Source: Timema cristinae (lineage: Eukaryota; Arthropoda; Insecta; Phasmatodea; Timematidae). From it: 64,000 nucleotides of DNA. The notes under the pieces were generated by a model. It had not been told where the DNA came from. It did no database searches and worked only from the letters and a program-made list of their open reading frames with translations. Every line of letters begins with the position of its first letter. Positions within the stretch are counted from its first letter, which is position 1. Made by a program: the position numbers and the translations under genes. Positions 23,276-35,455 of this stretch are shown here, in pieces. The stretch is from contig JBCFYV010000012.1 in assembly GCA_039000515.1 (NCBI GenBank), positions 112,739,883 to 112,803,882 of the forward strand, given 5' to 3'.

Positions 23276-23934
23276 CGGGTCTGATTACCTGCAAGGGTTA
23301 TCCACATATTTACACTAATGGGGTAGTTTCGATAAACGTAGAATTTAGGGGAAATATACCCCCCATTTGCATGAAGGGGGAATGGAAAACTATTTAGTAA
23401 AAAAACTCACCCCTGGTGCAACCAGCAGAGATTAAATTCCCGACCTCCTTGACACCAACAAACTAGACCTGGGGTGGGCAACAACCCTGTCGCCAATCAC
23501 CACAAGTGGCGAATCGGCCATACAATTGTAGCGAATTTTGAGTGCCAGCTTTCACAGTAAAATAAACTTTTTCCTGGTGGCGTGTGCTGATTATAACTTG
23601 ATATTTCCTGCATATTATTGGAAACATTCCGTATGTGCAATGAGTTCAGATATTCAACCAAGGTTTCTGCAACTTGCCAAATTTATCATCAAATTTTCCT
23701 ACATTTTCAAATCTGAACAATCTTTATCATTTACGTCAGAGGCGGTTGTAAATGAGTAGTCAAAAGTTACATGATTTTAATAAACTTGTTCAAACAGTTT
23801 TGTGTTGTTTTAAATGTTCGATTGCATAACAATTTCTCAATTTTTACATGGTGTGGCGAATAAAATATGTCGCCCGACTCTGAACTAGACCAAACGTGGT
23901 TCACACCCTATTCCGTGTGCCCACCAATGCGGGC
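23276..23934 (-). mobile_element. Degenerate SINE split by a hAT insertion
   Basis: Body ('cccccatttgcatgaaggggg') and B-box region at 23276-23460, with a tRNA-like head continuing at 23891-23934 ('gtgcccaccaatgcgggc') beyond the hAT element. Old copy with a lost tail. Confidence 0.6.
23469..23882. mobile_element. Non-autonomous hAT element, perfect 8-bp duplication
   Basis: Identical flanks AACTAGAC at 23461-23468 and 23883-23890. Ends CTGGGGTGGGC and, in reverse complement, CAGAGTCGGGC. 'gtggcgaat' recurs near both ends in the same orientation. 414 bp, non-coding. The target is the tRNA-like head of a SINE. Confidence 0.85.
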
Positions 23935-24261
23935 TATTTCTGCATTTCTTGTAAATAAAGCACAGGGATATTATATGGGTTTATCTTTATGTGACTGGCA
24001 CTAAACACGACACAGATATGTTCGCATGGTGACGTCACTAAGAGCCACCGTGTTTATCGTGCCACTAATGTACAAATGGTTGCTTCACGTTGTTATCTAA
24101 GCCACTGTTTTTTTTAATGAACTTCAAGACGAGTAGAGTAAAAAGAAAAGTAATCCCAAAGTCAAGTCAAATTAAACCAATCAACGTATAAAGTGCTGTC
24201 TGCAATGTATGATATTGTGTTTAATATTTTATTGGGGCTATTTGACGCACACTTTTTTCTA
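23935..24261. other. No recognised feature
   Basis: Nothing recognised. Confidence 0.4.
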
Positions 24262-24508
24262 AGTACAAAGTCTTACTACCCATATGGGTTGCCTGCTTAT
24301 ATACTAATTACGCCAATGGATTAGAGATGAGTAAAGTTGAATTTAAAGAAAGAGTACCCCGCATTTGCATACGTAGTGGTAGACCATTAAGGAAAAAAAA
24401 ACACCCTCAGTACACCCGATCGGGATCGAACCTCGATCTACCAGTCATCGGCAGTCTAGTCTACTGCAAGAGTAGCGCCTTATACCATGCGTTCACCGAA
24501 GCGGGTGA
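24262..24508 (-). mobile_element. SINE-B
   Basis: Tail 'aagtcttactacccatatggg', body 'gtaccccgcatttgcat', B-box, variable arm and head 'ttcaccgaagcgggt' are all present. Confidence 0.85.
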
Positions 24509-24545
24509 CATCATTAGTGTCGTATCATGCGAACAGCCCGGATGA

Positions 24546-24753
24546 ATTTTGTCAAAACTTTTTAAATAAAGAGAAAAAGTTTGGACTAAATTCTAAGACA
24601 TCCTTGACAGATATTCAAGATCTGTTGATATCAGCATGTGCAGGAAACTAAACTCTACGTTGTTACTGGAGAAATATTTGATTTATTTTGGCCAAAAAAT
24701 GTAATGCTATAAAAACTATAAAAATACTCGCGCTCCCTTCGGTCGCACCTTAA
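24546..24753. mobile_element. Fold-back element F, right half
   Basis: Contains the right-arm signature 'ttgatatcagcatgtg', then 'ctggagaaatatttgatttattttgg', and ends GCACC|TTAA. The left arm is missing. Family described at 50973. Confidence 0.7.
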
Positions 24754-24943
24754 GAGGAGAAGCAAGTACAGTTTACACAATGTATGAGTGGTACTAGGTA
24801 ACTGACAGCTAGCAAAAGTTACCGGATATAGTCTCATGTGCCCATACGCCAAGCCATATGATCCGCAAGACCATATGAAGGGTACAGGGTATAAAGGGCG
24901 AAAGTCCTATTTTATATAAATTGAGCTAATGCTGCCTTATGAT

Positions 24944-25243
24944 CAGAGGTTCCCAACGTGGGGTACGCGAAACTATTTTAATAATGGTGGAAAGAGATAT
25001 CTTTTATCTTACACTGTTGGCATAGATAGATAAGTCAAAATTTGTAAAATTAAAACTCATCGATATGGCGAGAAACAATTTTACTTCTATAATTGACCTT
25101 GAGAAAATTATTTCAATTTCAAACAAAAATAGTTTTTTTTTATTATTATTAATAAATAAATTTGTTGGACACAGTTCATGAAAATGGGTTGCCAAGGAGT
25201 ACGCGAGCGGGGGGGGGGAGGGGGGGGGGAGTTGGAACCGATG
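24944..25243. mobile_element. hAT-like non-autonomous element
   Basis: Left end CAGAGGTTCCCAACGTGGGG; right end in reverse complement CATCGGTTCCAACTCCCCCC. 'gtacgcgA' occurs just inside both ends. No 8-bp duplication was found, and the right side carries a long G run that may have shifted the boundary. Confidence 0.55.
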
Positions 25244-25928
25244 CGTTAAACAATTATGAGATTATGGTTAAAAGAGCTATCGGTCATATTTAAAAATTGT
25301 ATTTGCTGGGGTCCTTAAGATATAAAGGCTGTTGTCCTGGAAATGTATGTATAATGTGATATTTCCCCTTTTCCCCTTATATCTCCTTCATATGTTACCA
25401 ATGTAAGCACGCGCGCGTGGTTTTATTATTTGTGTTTTATACACTAATTCATTATGAGAAAATATATTTTAAAGTTATTAAATTTTGGTTATAAAAACAT
25501 TCATTTTGATTATTATTTTATGTAACGTTTGTAGTTAACTTAAACGGGATTTTAATAAGAGCGCTTGTAGAGAGATGCATTTACTTAAAACACAAAGAAG
25601 GCGCGCCGACGTAACTAATAGGTATTTGTATGTCTTTTTATTTTAAGTTATTCAAAATCATTTATTTATGTCATACATTTTTGTAATCATTTTATATAAA
25701 TATAAAACTGTGAATATAATACTAAACAATTCATTATTCATGACACTTTTTTATCTCGTCTTAATCACAAGTGCATAACAAAAAAAAAAACAAGTTATTT
25801 GCATTATTATTTTTTCTTTTAAAACTCACGAAAAATCCAATTATATAGTAATACTTGGGGAAGTATTATTAGAAACGTTTGATAGCATTTTTGTTTGATA
25901 ATATAATATTAATAAGAGAATATAGTTA
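25244..25928. other. No recognised feature
   Basis: Very AT-rich; no family recognised. Confidence 0.4.
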
Positions 25929-26168
25929 TTTTACACGTTTCAGTAGCCGCGTAATCTAACACGCTACTCTCGCAGTAGACTATACTGAGGATGACGGGAG
26001 ATAGAGGTTCGAATCTCGGTCGGGTGTACTGAGGGTGGCTTTTCTTAAATGGTTTTTCACTCTCCCTCCATGTAAATGTAGGAACATTTAATCTAAATTC
26101 AACCTTCCTCATGCCCAACACATTAACGTCATTAGTATATATGCGAAAAACCCGGGAGGGTAGTAGAT
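25929..26168 (+). mobile_element. SINE-B
   Basis: Head 'cacgtttcagtagccgcgta', B-box 'agaggttcgaatctcgg', body, tail partly decayed ('cccgggagggtagtaga'). Confidence 0.8.
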
Positions 26169-26265
26169 TTAAATCGAGGTGGAATATTCAACGAATATGG
26201 ATTTTTGTCTAATGGATGGATCATCCTGTATAAAAATTGTAACGAAAGTAAATAAATTAAAAGCC

Positions 26266-26650
26266 TTAAAGTGGGGATGTAATGAAGGCGATAAAAAGAA
26301 AGTTTTTTGCAGTTTTTATATAAAAACTTTTTTTTTGTCAAAAGAAATCAAATTTTGCTCCAGTAGAAATATAAAGTGCAGTTTTCTTCACACGGTGATA
26401 TCAACAGTTGTTGACTATCGGTCGAGGATGTCTTGGAATTTAATGACAACATTTATCTTAATTTAAAAAGTTTCTCGTCTAATACCGCTATGCTCATGAC
26501 AAGATATTCAACAACCGTTAGTATCAACATGTAAAGAAAATAAAACTTAAATTTTTACTGGAGCAATATTTGATTTATTCTTTAAAAAAAAAAAGTTTTG
26601 TTAGAAAAACTGCCCTTAACTCGTGTTCTATACACACTCAACTTTATTTT
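26266..26650. mobile_element. Fold-back element F, both arms
   Basis: Left arm runs from TTAA|AGTGGGGATGTAATG through 'gctccagtagaaa' and 'ggtgatatcaacagttgttga'. The right arm carries the inverted equivalents 'caacaaccgttagtatcaac' and 'tttactggagcaatatttgatt'. About 90-120 bp per arm with a loop of ~110 bp around 26430-26490. Confidence 0.75.
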
Positions 26651-26711
26651 AAATTGGTTAAAGAGTCAACACCCCTTTTGGCACCTCAACCGTTAGCTTT
26701 TTAATCAAATT

Positions 26712-26963
26712 GGTGACCTGGCGGTTTAGGGGTAAGGTGTTGATTTATCTGATTGCCCAACCCCTTCCTTCACCTCTGACAAGACGTATATTAATAACAA
26801 CTTGTGAATGTGAGGAATGCCAGGCCTCCACCGCGGTTCGGATCCCACGTTAAACTGTAGGTCCTCCATTTAATCTCACTATCAACCTAGCATTACCCAT
26901 TAGCTTAAGTGCGTATAACCCGAACGGTTAGTAAGACGCGGTGCTGATAGTAATAATAATAGT
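26712..26963 (+). mobile_element. SINE-V with internal head deletion
   Basis: The head runs GGTGACCTGGCGGTTTAGGG...AAGGTGT, then jumps to 'tgatttatctgattg', losing ~55 bases that include the B-box. Flanks TTAATCAAATT (26701-26711) and TTAACCAAATT (26964-26974) differ at one base. Without a B-box this copy could not be transcribed from its own promoter, so the deletion either came after insertion or the copy was made at the cDNA stage. Confidence 0.88.
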
Positions 26964-26974
26964 TTAACCAAATT

Positions 26975-27647
26975 ACTTTCCTCCTTGGCTTCTTAAAACC
27001 CCTTACCACCCCACCTCCTATTCTTGGAAGTGGCAGTTTCATTGAACTAATATACATCCAGATGCCAAACCTACTATTCCATAAGCAAACAATTTTAGTC
27101 TTGACCCAAATCTTTTAACAATCACGTCGCTCTAACTACTCAGCTAATTAGTATCATAGGTTGCAATCCAACCCGGCGATAAAAGACCAAAGAGAAATCA
27201 AATTACTAACATACTATTGTGTTAAATAAACAGTGTTTTTTTTTCCTCTTTATGAAATTGTTAAATTGTACGTTAACGGTCCTAGCAAGTCCATAACATT
27301 TATAAAACCAATCATACGAGTTGACCGGATTGATTTTTTTGTTGTGCTAATAAAAAATATCTACTTGTGCAGAATCTTGGAGGATATAAGACTGGAGAGA
27401 AATTTGTTGTACAGAATATGAGACGGGGACAGAACAAGCTAGGTTCAAGTATTCTTGTATGTATTAATTAATTATAACAATCTCAAATATACTAATTTAA
27501 AGCCTATAAGAGATTAATTTATTATCAATTATAGTTTATAATATCATAGAAGCGATAATTGTATATACAAACTAAAACCATTTTATATTCATAAACAAGC
27601 GGAAATACAATTACTTATCATGTAATTAACATTTTGGTTTATAAACA
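26975..27647. other. No recognised feature
   Basis: AT-rich; small reading frames without recognised domains. Confidence 0.4.
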
Positions 27648-27843
27648 CCACGTCTTACTAACCGTTCATGCTATTAGTATTTGTACTAATTACTCTACTA
27701 TATTAGGGATGAGTAAGGTTAAAATAGAATAAATGTACCCGAATTTGCGTGGAGTGTAAAAATATTTCTGAGAAAACTCTCAGTACACCCGACCGATATT
27801 CGAACCCCGATCTCTTTTTCATCGACTGTAAAATTCAGAGAGA
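27648..27843 (-). mobile_element. SINE-B, head lost
   Basis: Tail 'caccacgtcttactaaccgtt', body 'gtacccgaatttgcgtgga' and B-box 'gatattcgaaccccgatc' present; the sequence stops in the variable arm. Confidence 0.78.
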
Positions 27844-27879
27844 GATAGAGGAAGTATTAACAAGTAAATAAGAGGCCTC

Positions 27880-28195
27880 GCGTTGACCTCGGTGGTCTGG
27901 GGTAAAGTGTTCACCTCAGGACCCGATGTTCGTGGGTTCAAACCCAGTCGGGGTCAGCGGATATACCTTGAAAGATAAAAATCCGTAGCACAACTTCCTT
28001 CGGAGGGGAAGAAAAGCCGTCGACCCCATGTCGATTGTGGCATGGAGAATTAACTCTTGATGGCATGTGGCATTTCCTTTCCTGGCATAATGGGTAGGCT
28101 CTTTCACTATCGCTCAAAGAAGTTCTCGTGTGCTGATATAATCAATCGATACAGAAAGTTCACGGTAAATACCTCAAATAAATAAATTAATTAGT
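27880..28195 (+). mobile_element. SINE-D
   Basis: tRNA-like head 'cgttgacctcggtggtctgg' with B-box 'cgtgggttcaaacccagtc', then a long body and a 3' end 'taaatacctcaaataaataaat' like that of SINE-C at 32825. It does not share the GGTAGTAAGACGCGG tail, so C and D form a second tail group. Confidence 0.75.
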
Positions 28196-28335
28196 AAGAG
28201 ACTCCACAGGGTGAACAGTTAAATTCTTCCGTCACTTTTTATTTTGTACAATAGCGGCTAAATGTTTTAGTGCGTTAAGATGCAACCTGCTTCGAAAAGA
28301 TAGCTTTTAAATCACAAAATAAGTAAAGTATTTAA

Positions 28336-28712
28336 GGTGTAAATGTAGAAAACACTAGTGAAGGCCAATGTTTTTGCAGCTTTTGTTATAGAAAAACTTT
28401 TTTTTTTGCCAAAATATATCAACTATTTCTCCAATAGAAGCAAATAGTTTAATTTTCTTAACATGTTGACAACTAGTTGTTGAATATTTATCAAGGATGT
28501 CCTATAATTTAATGACAACTTTTTTCGCTTAATTTAAAAAGTTTATTATCTAATGAAGCTATGCTCATGACATATATTCGACAACTGTTGATATCACCAT
28601 ATTAAAAAAAATAAACTCTGATGTTTGTACTGGAGAAATATTTGATCTATTCTGGCAACAACAACAACAACAACAACAAACTGCCCTTTTCTCGCGTCCC
28701 CTACATTCCACC
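28336..28712. mobile_element. Fold-back element F, both arms
   Basis: Left end TTAA|GGTGTAAATGTAG (28332-28335 is TTAA); right end CATTCCACC with TTGC in place of TTAA. Arms carry 'tttctccaatagaagc' and its inverse 'gtactggagaaatatttgat'. A (CAA)n tract at 28656-28679 sits in the right arm. Confidence 0.78.
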
Positions 28713-28716
28713 TTGC

Positions 28717-29651
<935 letters not shown>

Positions 29652-29663
29652 AGGAAAAATAAA

Positions 29664-30440
29664 CTTTTTGAAAGACTTGACGTCGCCATTCATCAACATT
29701 TCAGGTTAAATTTTTTTCACGGTCGCAATACTTTACCTTTAGTGTTCGAAAAGTTAAAAAAAAAAATATATATATATATTTGCGTATAGCTTGAAAGTTA
29801 TCGGTTCTATACAAATATGTTTCAAATAAAATATTTGTATTATAAATAGATCTACATATTTGTAATGATAAGTAATTTCATTTCTCAAATAGTTTCGTAG
29901 AAAGGATATAAATGAGAATTTACGCATCAGACCGTAGCCCTTAAAATCATTTTGCTGAAATATTGAGAGAAGCCATTTTGTTTGGAATAATTAAAATGTT
30001 TAGAAATTAAATTTAATCAAAATCGTTAGAGCCGATTTTGAGAAAATCGACTTTTTCTCTTTTTGCCCTTCAGTAAACTACCCTTAATTTTAGGGTTAGA
30101 TATCCAATTTAAGAAATCTCTCAGGGCAACCTATGAAAATCCTAAATACCAAGTTTTAGGCCGGTCGGTAAAATTGTTTAGGTTCTAGTCTAAGGTACAG
30201 ACAGACGGCATTGCGAAAATAACTTTTTCTGTTTCAGAGATTCATGAAACATCGCCATTGATTAAAAAAAATCTCGTCCTAGATTAGTTTGACGATCACA
30301 ATACTTCTCTCTCCGAAGGGTCGAGATAAATTAAAGATACTTAAAATGTATATTTAGTTCAATAATCAATAATGATAACATTGAATTTTATCAAATAAAT
30401 TAAGTGAAAAATACAAACTATTTTTTATTTGTGGGCAATC
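29664..30440. mobile_element. Decayed LINE 3' region (about 30055-30240) in unrecognised sequence
   Basis: 'cctatgaaaatcctaaatac...aagttttaggccggtcgg' and 'gtacagacagacggc' resemble the 3' untranslated parts of insect non-LTR retrotransposons, which often carry such an 'acagacagacgg' signature. No coding part is left. The rest of the interval is AT-rich with a short (TA)n at 29768-29780. Confidence 0.5.
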
Positions 30441-30451
30441 ATTACCTTTAC

Positions 30452-30739
30452 AGGTGACCTGGCGGTCCAGGGGTAAGATGTTGGACTTCTAAGCTGGGGG
30501 TCCAGGGTTCAATCCTCGGTCCTGGCACAGATTTATCTGATTGCCAAACCCTTCCTTCACCTCTGACAAGACGTGTATTAATCACAACTTGTAAATGTGG
30601 GGAATTCCAGGCCTCCACCGTGGTTCGGATTCCACGTTAAACTGTAGGTCCTCCATTTCATCTCACAATCACCCTACCATTACACATTAGTGTAAGTGCG
30701 TACAACCCAAACGGGTAGTAAGACGCGGTGTTGTTAATA
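30452..30739 (+). mobile_element. SINE-V, full length with target duplication
   Basis: Flanks ATTACCTTTAC at 30441-30451 and 30740-30750 are identical. The tail lacks the usual long (TAA)n and ends 'gcggtgttgttaata'. Confidence 0.92.
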
Positions 30740-30782
30740 ATTACCTTTACCTCCACGTAAAAAAAAAAAAAAATTTTAGTCA

Positions 30783-30960
30783 GACACCTTAACTCGGTCG
30801 GTAACGTTCAGCTCACTGAGCTAAGGGTCTTGGGTTCGATTACCGACATGGCCGAATTTGTTTGTCAGTATCTGCTATAGATTTAAATTAGTTTGTAAGT
30901 CGTGTGTGTGCTGATATAATCAGTCGGTTTGGGTTTTCATGGAGATAGGATAGAAATATA
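30783..30960 (+). mobile_element. SINE-C
   Basis: tRNA-like head 'ccttaactcggtcggtaacg' with B-box 'cttgggttcgattaccg', followed by 'acatggccgaa' and 'tagatttaaattagtttgta', as in the copies at 32825 and 51975. Confidence 0.72.
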
Positions 30961-30982
30961 ACTTAAAATAGTTTGGTTTTTT

Positions 30983-31217
30983 TTTGGATCGCGTCTTAGT
31001 ACTTGTTCAGTTTATATGCATATGTACTAATTACTCTATTGAGTTAGGAATGAAGAAGGTTGAATTTAGAGGAAGTTTACGCGCATTTGCGTGTAGGAAG
31101 AATAGAAAACTGTGTAAAAAAAAACCTTAGCACACCTGACCGGGATTAAAACCCCGATCTCTCTATCATCGGCAGTCTAGTCTATCGCGAGAGTGACGCC
31201 TTAGACCATGCGGTCTA
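30983..31217 (-). mobile_element. SINE-B
   Basis: Tail 'gatcgcgtcttagtacttgtt' to head 'gaccatgcggtctag'; the last head bases are altered. Confidence 0.82.
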
Positions 31218-31253
31218 GAATAATCTTTCTTTTTCTTTCTAATAAGAAATATG

Positions 31254-31499
31254 ACCCACTTCGGTAGCCACGTTATCTACCGCGCTACTCTCGCAGTAGA
31301 CTAGACTGCCAATGACGGGGAGATCGAGGTTCGAATCTCGGTCGAATATACCAAGTTTTTTTCCACGAAATTGTTTTTCACTCTCCCTCCATGCAAATGT
31401 GGGTACAATTCCTATAACTATAATCTTACTAATCCCTACAATCATTAGCGAAATTAGTATATAAACGTATAATCCGAAGGGGTACTAAGATACGGTGTT
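31254..31499 (+). mobile_element. SINE-B, near full length
   Basis: Reference B copy: head CCCACTTCGGTAGCCACGTT, variable arm 'ctctcgcagtagactagact', B-box 'gatcgaggttcgaatctcgg', body 'ccctccatgcaaatgtggg', tail 'aaggggtactaagatacggtg'. The long variable arm points to a Leu- or Ser-type tRNA ancestor. Confidence 0.87.
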
Positions 31500-31630
31500 T
31501 AGACAAATGTATTCGTCATGACTATAGAAACTTTTTTTTAACTCCCTCTGGACCCCTTTTACGCTGTCACCTTGCAGAACAAACTAAACTGCAAGGACAT
31601 TTTTTCCCCTCCAAGACAAGACACTAGCTA

Positions 31631-31851
31631 CAGTAGCCACGTGGCTTGTTTGGTGCTGACAGACAGCTGACGGCTTTGAAAAGTTACCAAACCAAATTAT
31701 GTATCTTTACGCCGAACCATATGATCTGCAAAAACATGTGTTTAGCAGCTGTCACTTCTGACAGTCAAAATGTAGGTATACACCTAAATGTTGACTGTCA
31801 GAAGTCAGCTGTGAGCTGTCGGTCAGCACCAAAGAAGCCGTATGGCTACTG
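31631..31851 (+). mobile_element. CAGTAG hairpin MITE, copy 3
   Basis: 221 bp with TA on each side (31629-31630, 31852-31853). Both ends and the central palindrome are present; the end 'gccacgtggctt' differs from the consensus 'gccccatggctt'. Confidence 0.9.
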
Positions 31852-32390
31852 TATAGAGTCGTGACTCCCTAACACGAATATCAACAATCATATATCCCGC
31901 GATTTGTTTTACGCGCACGCGCTATTCCACCATTGCGCCACCTTTTTAAAGTGTTACGTCTTAAGTAGAGCGTAATGGGGTAAGACGTGCTGTACAAACC
32001 GGAAGTTCAACAGCTACACCTGACCGCCCTCAAGAATGGGATGATGCATTATGCAGCAGATGTTGGAACATCTGGGACCGCGATCAGAGGACGTGTGGAA
32101 ACCTGTGTCCAGATGTTCCAACATCTTGGCGACCAACGCTGCATAGCAATTCACAATGGCAAAGCGATAACTTTAATCGGTAAACTTCCCCCAACATTTG
32201 ATAAACCAGTAACGTCAAAGATAACTAAATATTAAATGTGATGTGACGCCCATTTTTATTTGGACTTAAAGATAATCAATCCCGCCCCCTCAAACGTGTA
32301 GAAAAGGGGGGGGGGGATGTTGGGGAGTGGGAGTCCAGACCCCCTCTGGAATTTGATAGTCCCTCCTTAGGAGTGACCATATATACTTCT
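31852..32390. other. Unannotated interval with one strong hairpin
   Basis: GATGTTGGAACATCTGG at 32059-32075 is perfectly inverted at 32109-32125, with a 33-base loop. An open stretch at 31987-32235 spans it but shows no known domain. A G run lies at 32307-32317. Confidence 0.5.
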
Positions 32391-32670
32391 TTTTTTTTAG
32401 CATCGCATCTTACTACCCGTTTTGGTTATACGCTTAAGTACGTGTTACGCTATTGATTTTAGGGATATGGGGACGCTATATATTTTAGGGAGATGGGGAA
32501 GGTTATATTTTGAGGAAGTGTACCCGCATTTGTGTGGAGGAAGAGTGGAAAACATTTTTTTTAAGCTACTCTCAGTACACTGACCGAGATTCGAACCTCG
32601 ATTTCCCAGTCATCGGCAGTCTAGTCTACTGCGAGAGTAGCGCGTTAGACCATGCGGCCACCAAAGCGGT
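32391..32670 (-). mobile_element. SINE-B
   Basis: Complete, but the body carries an imperfect duplication ('tttagggatatggggacgctatat' / 'tttagggagatggggaaggttat'). Confidence 0.87.
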
Positions 32671-32824
32671 CTTATACTTTTAAAAACTTTTATTGGCTAA
32701 AGGTATAGTACAATTTTTTGGCTGAAAAATTATATTTCTTACACCCTTGAAACCGCCCTTATTTCCCGCAGTGGTGGCGCGTAGCCTTATATGTACCAGG
32801 GGGTGGCCGCAATTAGATAACTCT

Positions 32825-33055
32825 ACAAGTTATTTAGAGTCTCAGTCGGTAGCGTGTCTGTCTACTGGGATAAATTTCTCGAGGTCGATTCCCGACATGC
32901 CCGAAAAATCGATCAATGGTGAAATGAGGGGTTGCACTTCCATTGTGATTCAACGACCGGGGTTTTGATGTTGTGTCTGTTCTAGATTTAAATTAATTTA
33001 TTAGTCTTGTGGTTCAGAGAGTGCACGTTAATTACCTCAAATAAATTAAAAAACA
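32825..33055 (+). mobile_element. SINE-C
   Basis: 'gagtctcagtcggtagcgtg' head with B-box 'gaggtcgattcccgac', body 'caacgaccggggttttgatg', and 3' end 'attacctcaaataaattaaa'. Longest C copy seen. Confidence 0.75.
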
Positions 33056-33152
33056 ATATATTTAGAGAAATTCTCTTAGCCCTAAAGTTTTTTGTAGCTT
33101 TTTGTAATTGTCCTTCTTTACCCGTATATTTTTTGTAAATTATATGCCTCCA

Positions 33153-33393
33153 ACCCACTTCGGTGGCCGCATGGTCTAAAGCGTCCCTCTAGCAATAGAC
33201 TAAACCACCAATAACGGGGAGATCGGGATACAAATCCCGGTCTGGTGTACTGAGAGAGATTTTTACAAAATGGTTTTCCACTGTAAATGTGAGTAAACAT
33301 TCTATAAATTCAACCTTACCCATCCCTGGCACACCAGCGTTATTAATACATGGGGTATAAACCGGACGGGTAGTAATACGTGGTGCTAAAAAT
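33153..33393 (+). mobile_element. SINE-B
   Basis: Head 'ccacttcggtggccgcatgg', B-box altered ('gatcgggatacaaatcccgg'), body missing 'ctccctccacg', tail 'gacgggtagtaatacgtggtg'. Confidence 0.85.
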
Positions 33394-33589
33394 AAAGCTT
33401 CTTTTACAAGTTGTAATAAACCGGCATTTTCCAGCAAATTTTGAAAACTAGATGCTCTAAGAAGCTTTATAGAGTGATTCTCGCCTAGATTTTATTTAAA
33501 AATCAGATGCCTCTGGAAGCGATTTGGAATGGTCTTCTCCTGACAAAATTCTAAAACTATTTGGAATGGTCCCACCCTAGTAAATATTT

Positions 33590-33885
33590 ATTATTATTAT
33601 TATTATTATTATTAGCAACGCGTCTTACTACCCGTTCGGGTTATACGCACTTACGCTAATGTGTAATGGTAGGGTGATTGTGAGATGAAGTGGAGGACCT
33701 ACAGTTTAACGTGGGATCCGAACCACGGTGGAGGCCTGGCATTCCCCACATTCACAAGATGTATTGCCAGAGGTGAAGGAAGGGTTTGTAAATCAGATAA
33801 ATCTATTTCGGTACCGAGGATTGAACCCCGGCCGCCAGCACAGAAGTCTGACACCTTACACCTAGACCACCAGGTCACCTACAAT
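33590..33885 (-). mobile_element. SINE-V with 14-bp target duplication
   Basis: (ATT)n, shared tail, V body and head ending GGTGACC in reverse. CCTAGTAAATATTT at 33576-33589 and 33886-33899 is identical. Six extra bases (TACAAT) lie between the head and the right duplication. Confidence 0.93.
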
Positions 33886-33899
33886 CCTAGTAAATATTT

Positions 33900-34429
33900 G
33901 AAAATTGGATGCATCTAGACATTGACGTGTTTTGCAAGGTCATATTGAATTTGCAGCTTCACATTTGAGAATATCAGAGGGTAGTGAAATCAAAATAGAG
34001 GGGAGGTAAATTCGTTCCAGGAGGAGGTTTATTATCTAAGACTTTTCCTTCACTGACCACCTCCACTAAAAGAACTGTGAACTTAGAATATTTTCAACAA
34101 TTCCTGCATTGGTGGGCGTGCAGACTAAATGCTAGGCTGGCACCTGTCACCCTACAGACGAACAATGCCATATAGTCTATTAGGGTCACCAACCGTAGTC
34201 TCTACTTTTTTAAGAATACATGTACTCTTTTTGAGGTGGTAAAACAGGGTACTCGTTTCACTTATCGAAGCCAAATGTAGGTACTATTTTTTAAACTTGT
34301 TATAACCAGACTAATATATGGAATAAAAAAAATTGTTTGTTGAAACACGGAACATGCCAAAATATTATTTTGAGTGTTATTAACTAGGCCTATATTAAAT
34401 TGAAAAGAAATTATTGGAGTGTTTTGAAA
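33900..34429. other. Mostly unannotated
   Basis: A possible G-type SINE head lies at 34107-34180 ('ctgcattggtgggcgtgcag'). Phrases like 'gatgc.tcta/tctgg' and 'tttggaatggt' recur loosely around 33440-33920, hinting at an old tandem repeat. Confidence 0.35.
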
Positions 34430-34750
34430 TAAGATGCTGGAGAAGACTTGAGAAGTTCAGGTGGACAGACAGGGTGACAAATTAAGAAGACCTAAGAAGA
34501 GTGGGTGAGAAGAGAACCATTTTGGATGTGATTCTTCATTACAGAGTAAACTGGATTGGACATCCTCAGGATGAACTGTCTACTGCAAGACGTCATAGAA
34601 GGAAAGGTTGAGGGAAAGAGGAGCTTAGGAAGAAGGAGGATTCTAATATTGGATGACTTGAAAGAAAGAAGAAAAATCTGGAATCTGAAAGAGGAGGCGG
34701 AGTAAGTTCATTGACAAAAGAAATGGACCTGTCGTAAGACAGAACACATA
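34430..34750 (+). mobile_element. LINE fragment, C-terminal end of a reverse transcriptase ORF
   Basis: Conceptual peptides include KRTILDVILHYRVNWIGH, then a block reading DVIEGKVEGKRSLGRRR and ILDDLKERRKIWNL in neighbouring frames. The 'W.GH.LR...LL.DVIEG...G...GRRR...LDDLKE' pattern is common at the C-terminus of insect non-LTR retrotransposon proteins. Several frameshifts and stops are present. A second copy is at 47515. Confidence 0.7.
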
Positions 34751-35196
34751 ATAATATGCCTATAGTAATAAAACTATTATTAATGCTTATTTAGAGAATG
34801 TATCGTTGTAAGTTTAAAGTTACCAACTAAAACAGTGAATAGGTTGAAGTGAAGATATTTCTCTACCAATGCTAGCCTAGTATACCAATTTCCCTGAGTA
34901 AATATTTAATTCCTTGACTTTTGTTTTCCATCTGTCGCCACATGTAGTAATAATTATAATACTAATAATTTATGTGATATTAGCACTAATAATTAATAAA
35001 AAAGTGAAAAACATTATTGACCCATGCCTGCCCACCCAATTATCAATTTTAGAATGTATTCCTTTTGCAGGCTCCAGATAGGGTGATCTTAAATTGCCCT
35101 GAATAATGCCAAAAGCAGACAAGACAGTTGGATGGTTACTTCTTTTATTTTTATTTATCACAATATAAAACCAAGTTTAGAGATGTTTTATTTTAA
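34751..35196. other. No recognised feature
   Basis: AT-rich; nothing recognised. Confidence 0.4.
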
Positions 35197-35393
35197 GGGG
35201 TAGTAACGAGAAAGGTAGTCTTAGAAAGAGTGCACCCACATTAGCGCGAAGAGGGATGTGGAACCCAAAGTGATAAAGCACATGTGGATAATAAAACTTA
35301 TATGTACCCTGTCAAGATTTGAACCTCAACCTTCTCGCCATCAGAAATCCAAGCTATTGAAAGATTTGCGCCCTATACCGTATGACCAACATT
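35197..35393 (-). mobile_element. Degenerate SINE
   Basis: Body 'gtgcacccacattagcgcg' and B-box 'caagatttgaacctcaacc' visible on the plus strand; tail and head decayed. Confidence 0.6.
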
Positions 35394-35455
35394 ATAATAG
35401 AATTTAGGGGGCTTTAAGGGAAGAGGCATAAAGAGAAGATGGGGGGAATCGGGAA

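Noticed and set aside
22942..23397. Reading frames with Cys/Val or Thr/His runs
   Set aside because: They are translations of the (TG)n microsatellite and of the antisense of the Tigger remnant.
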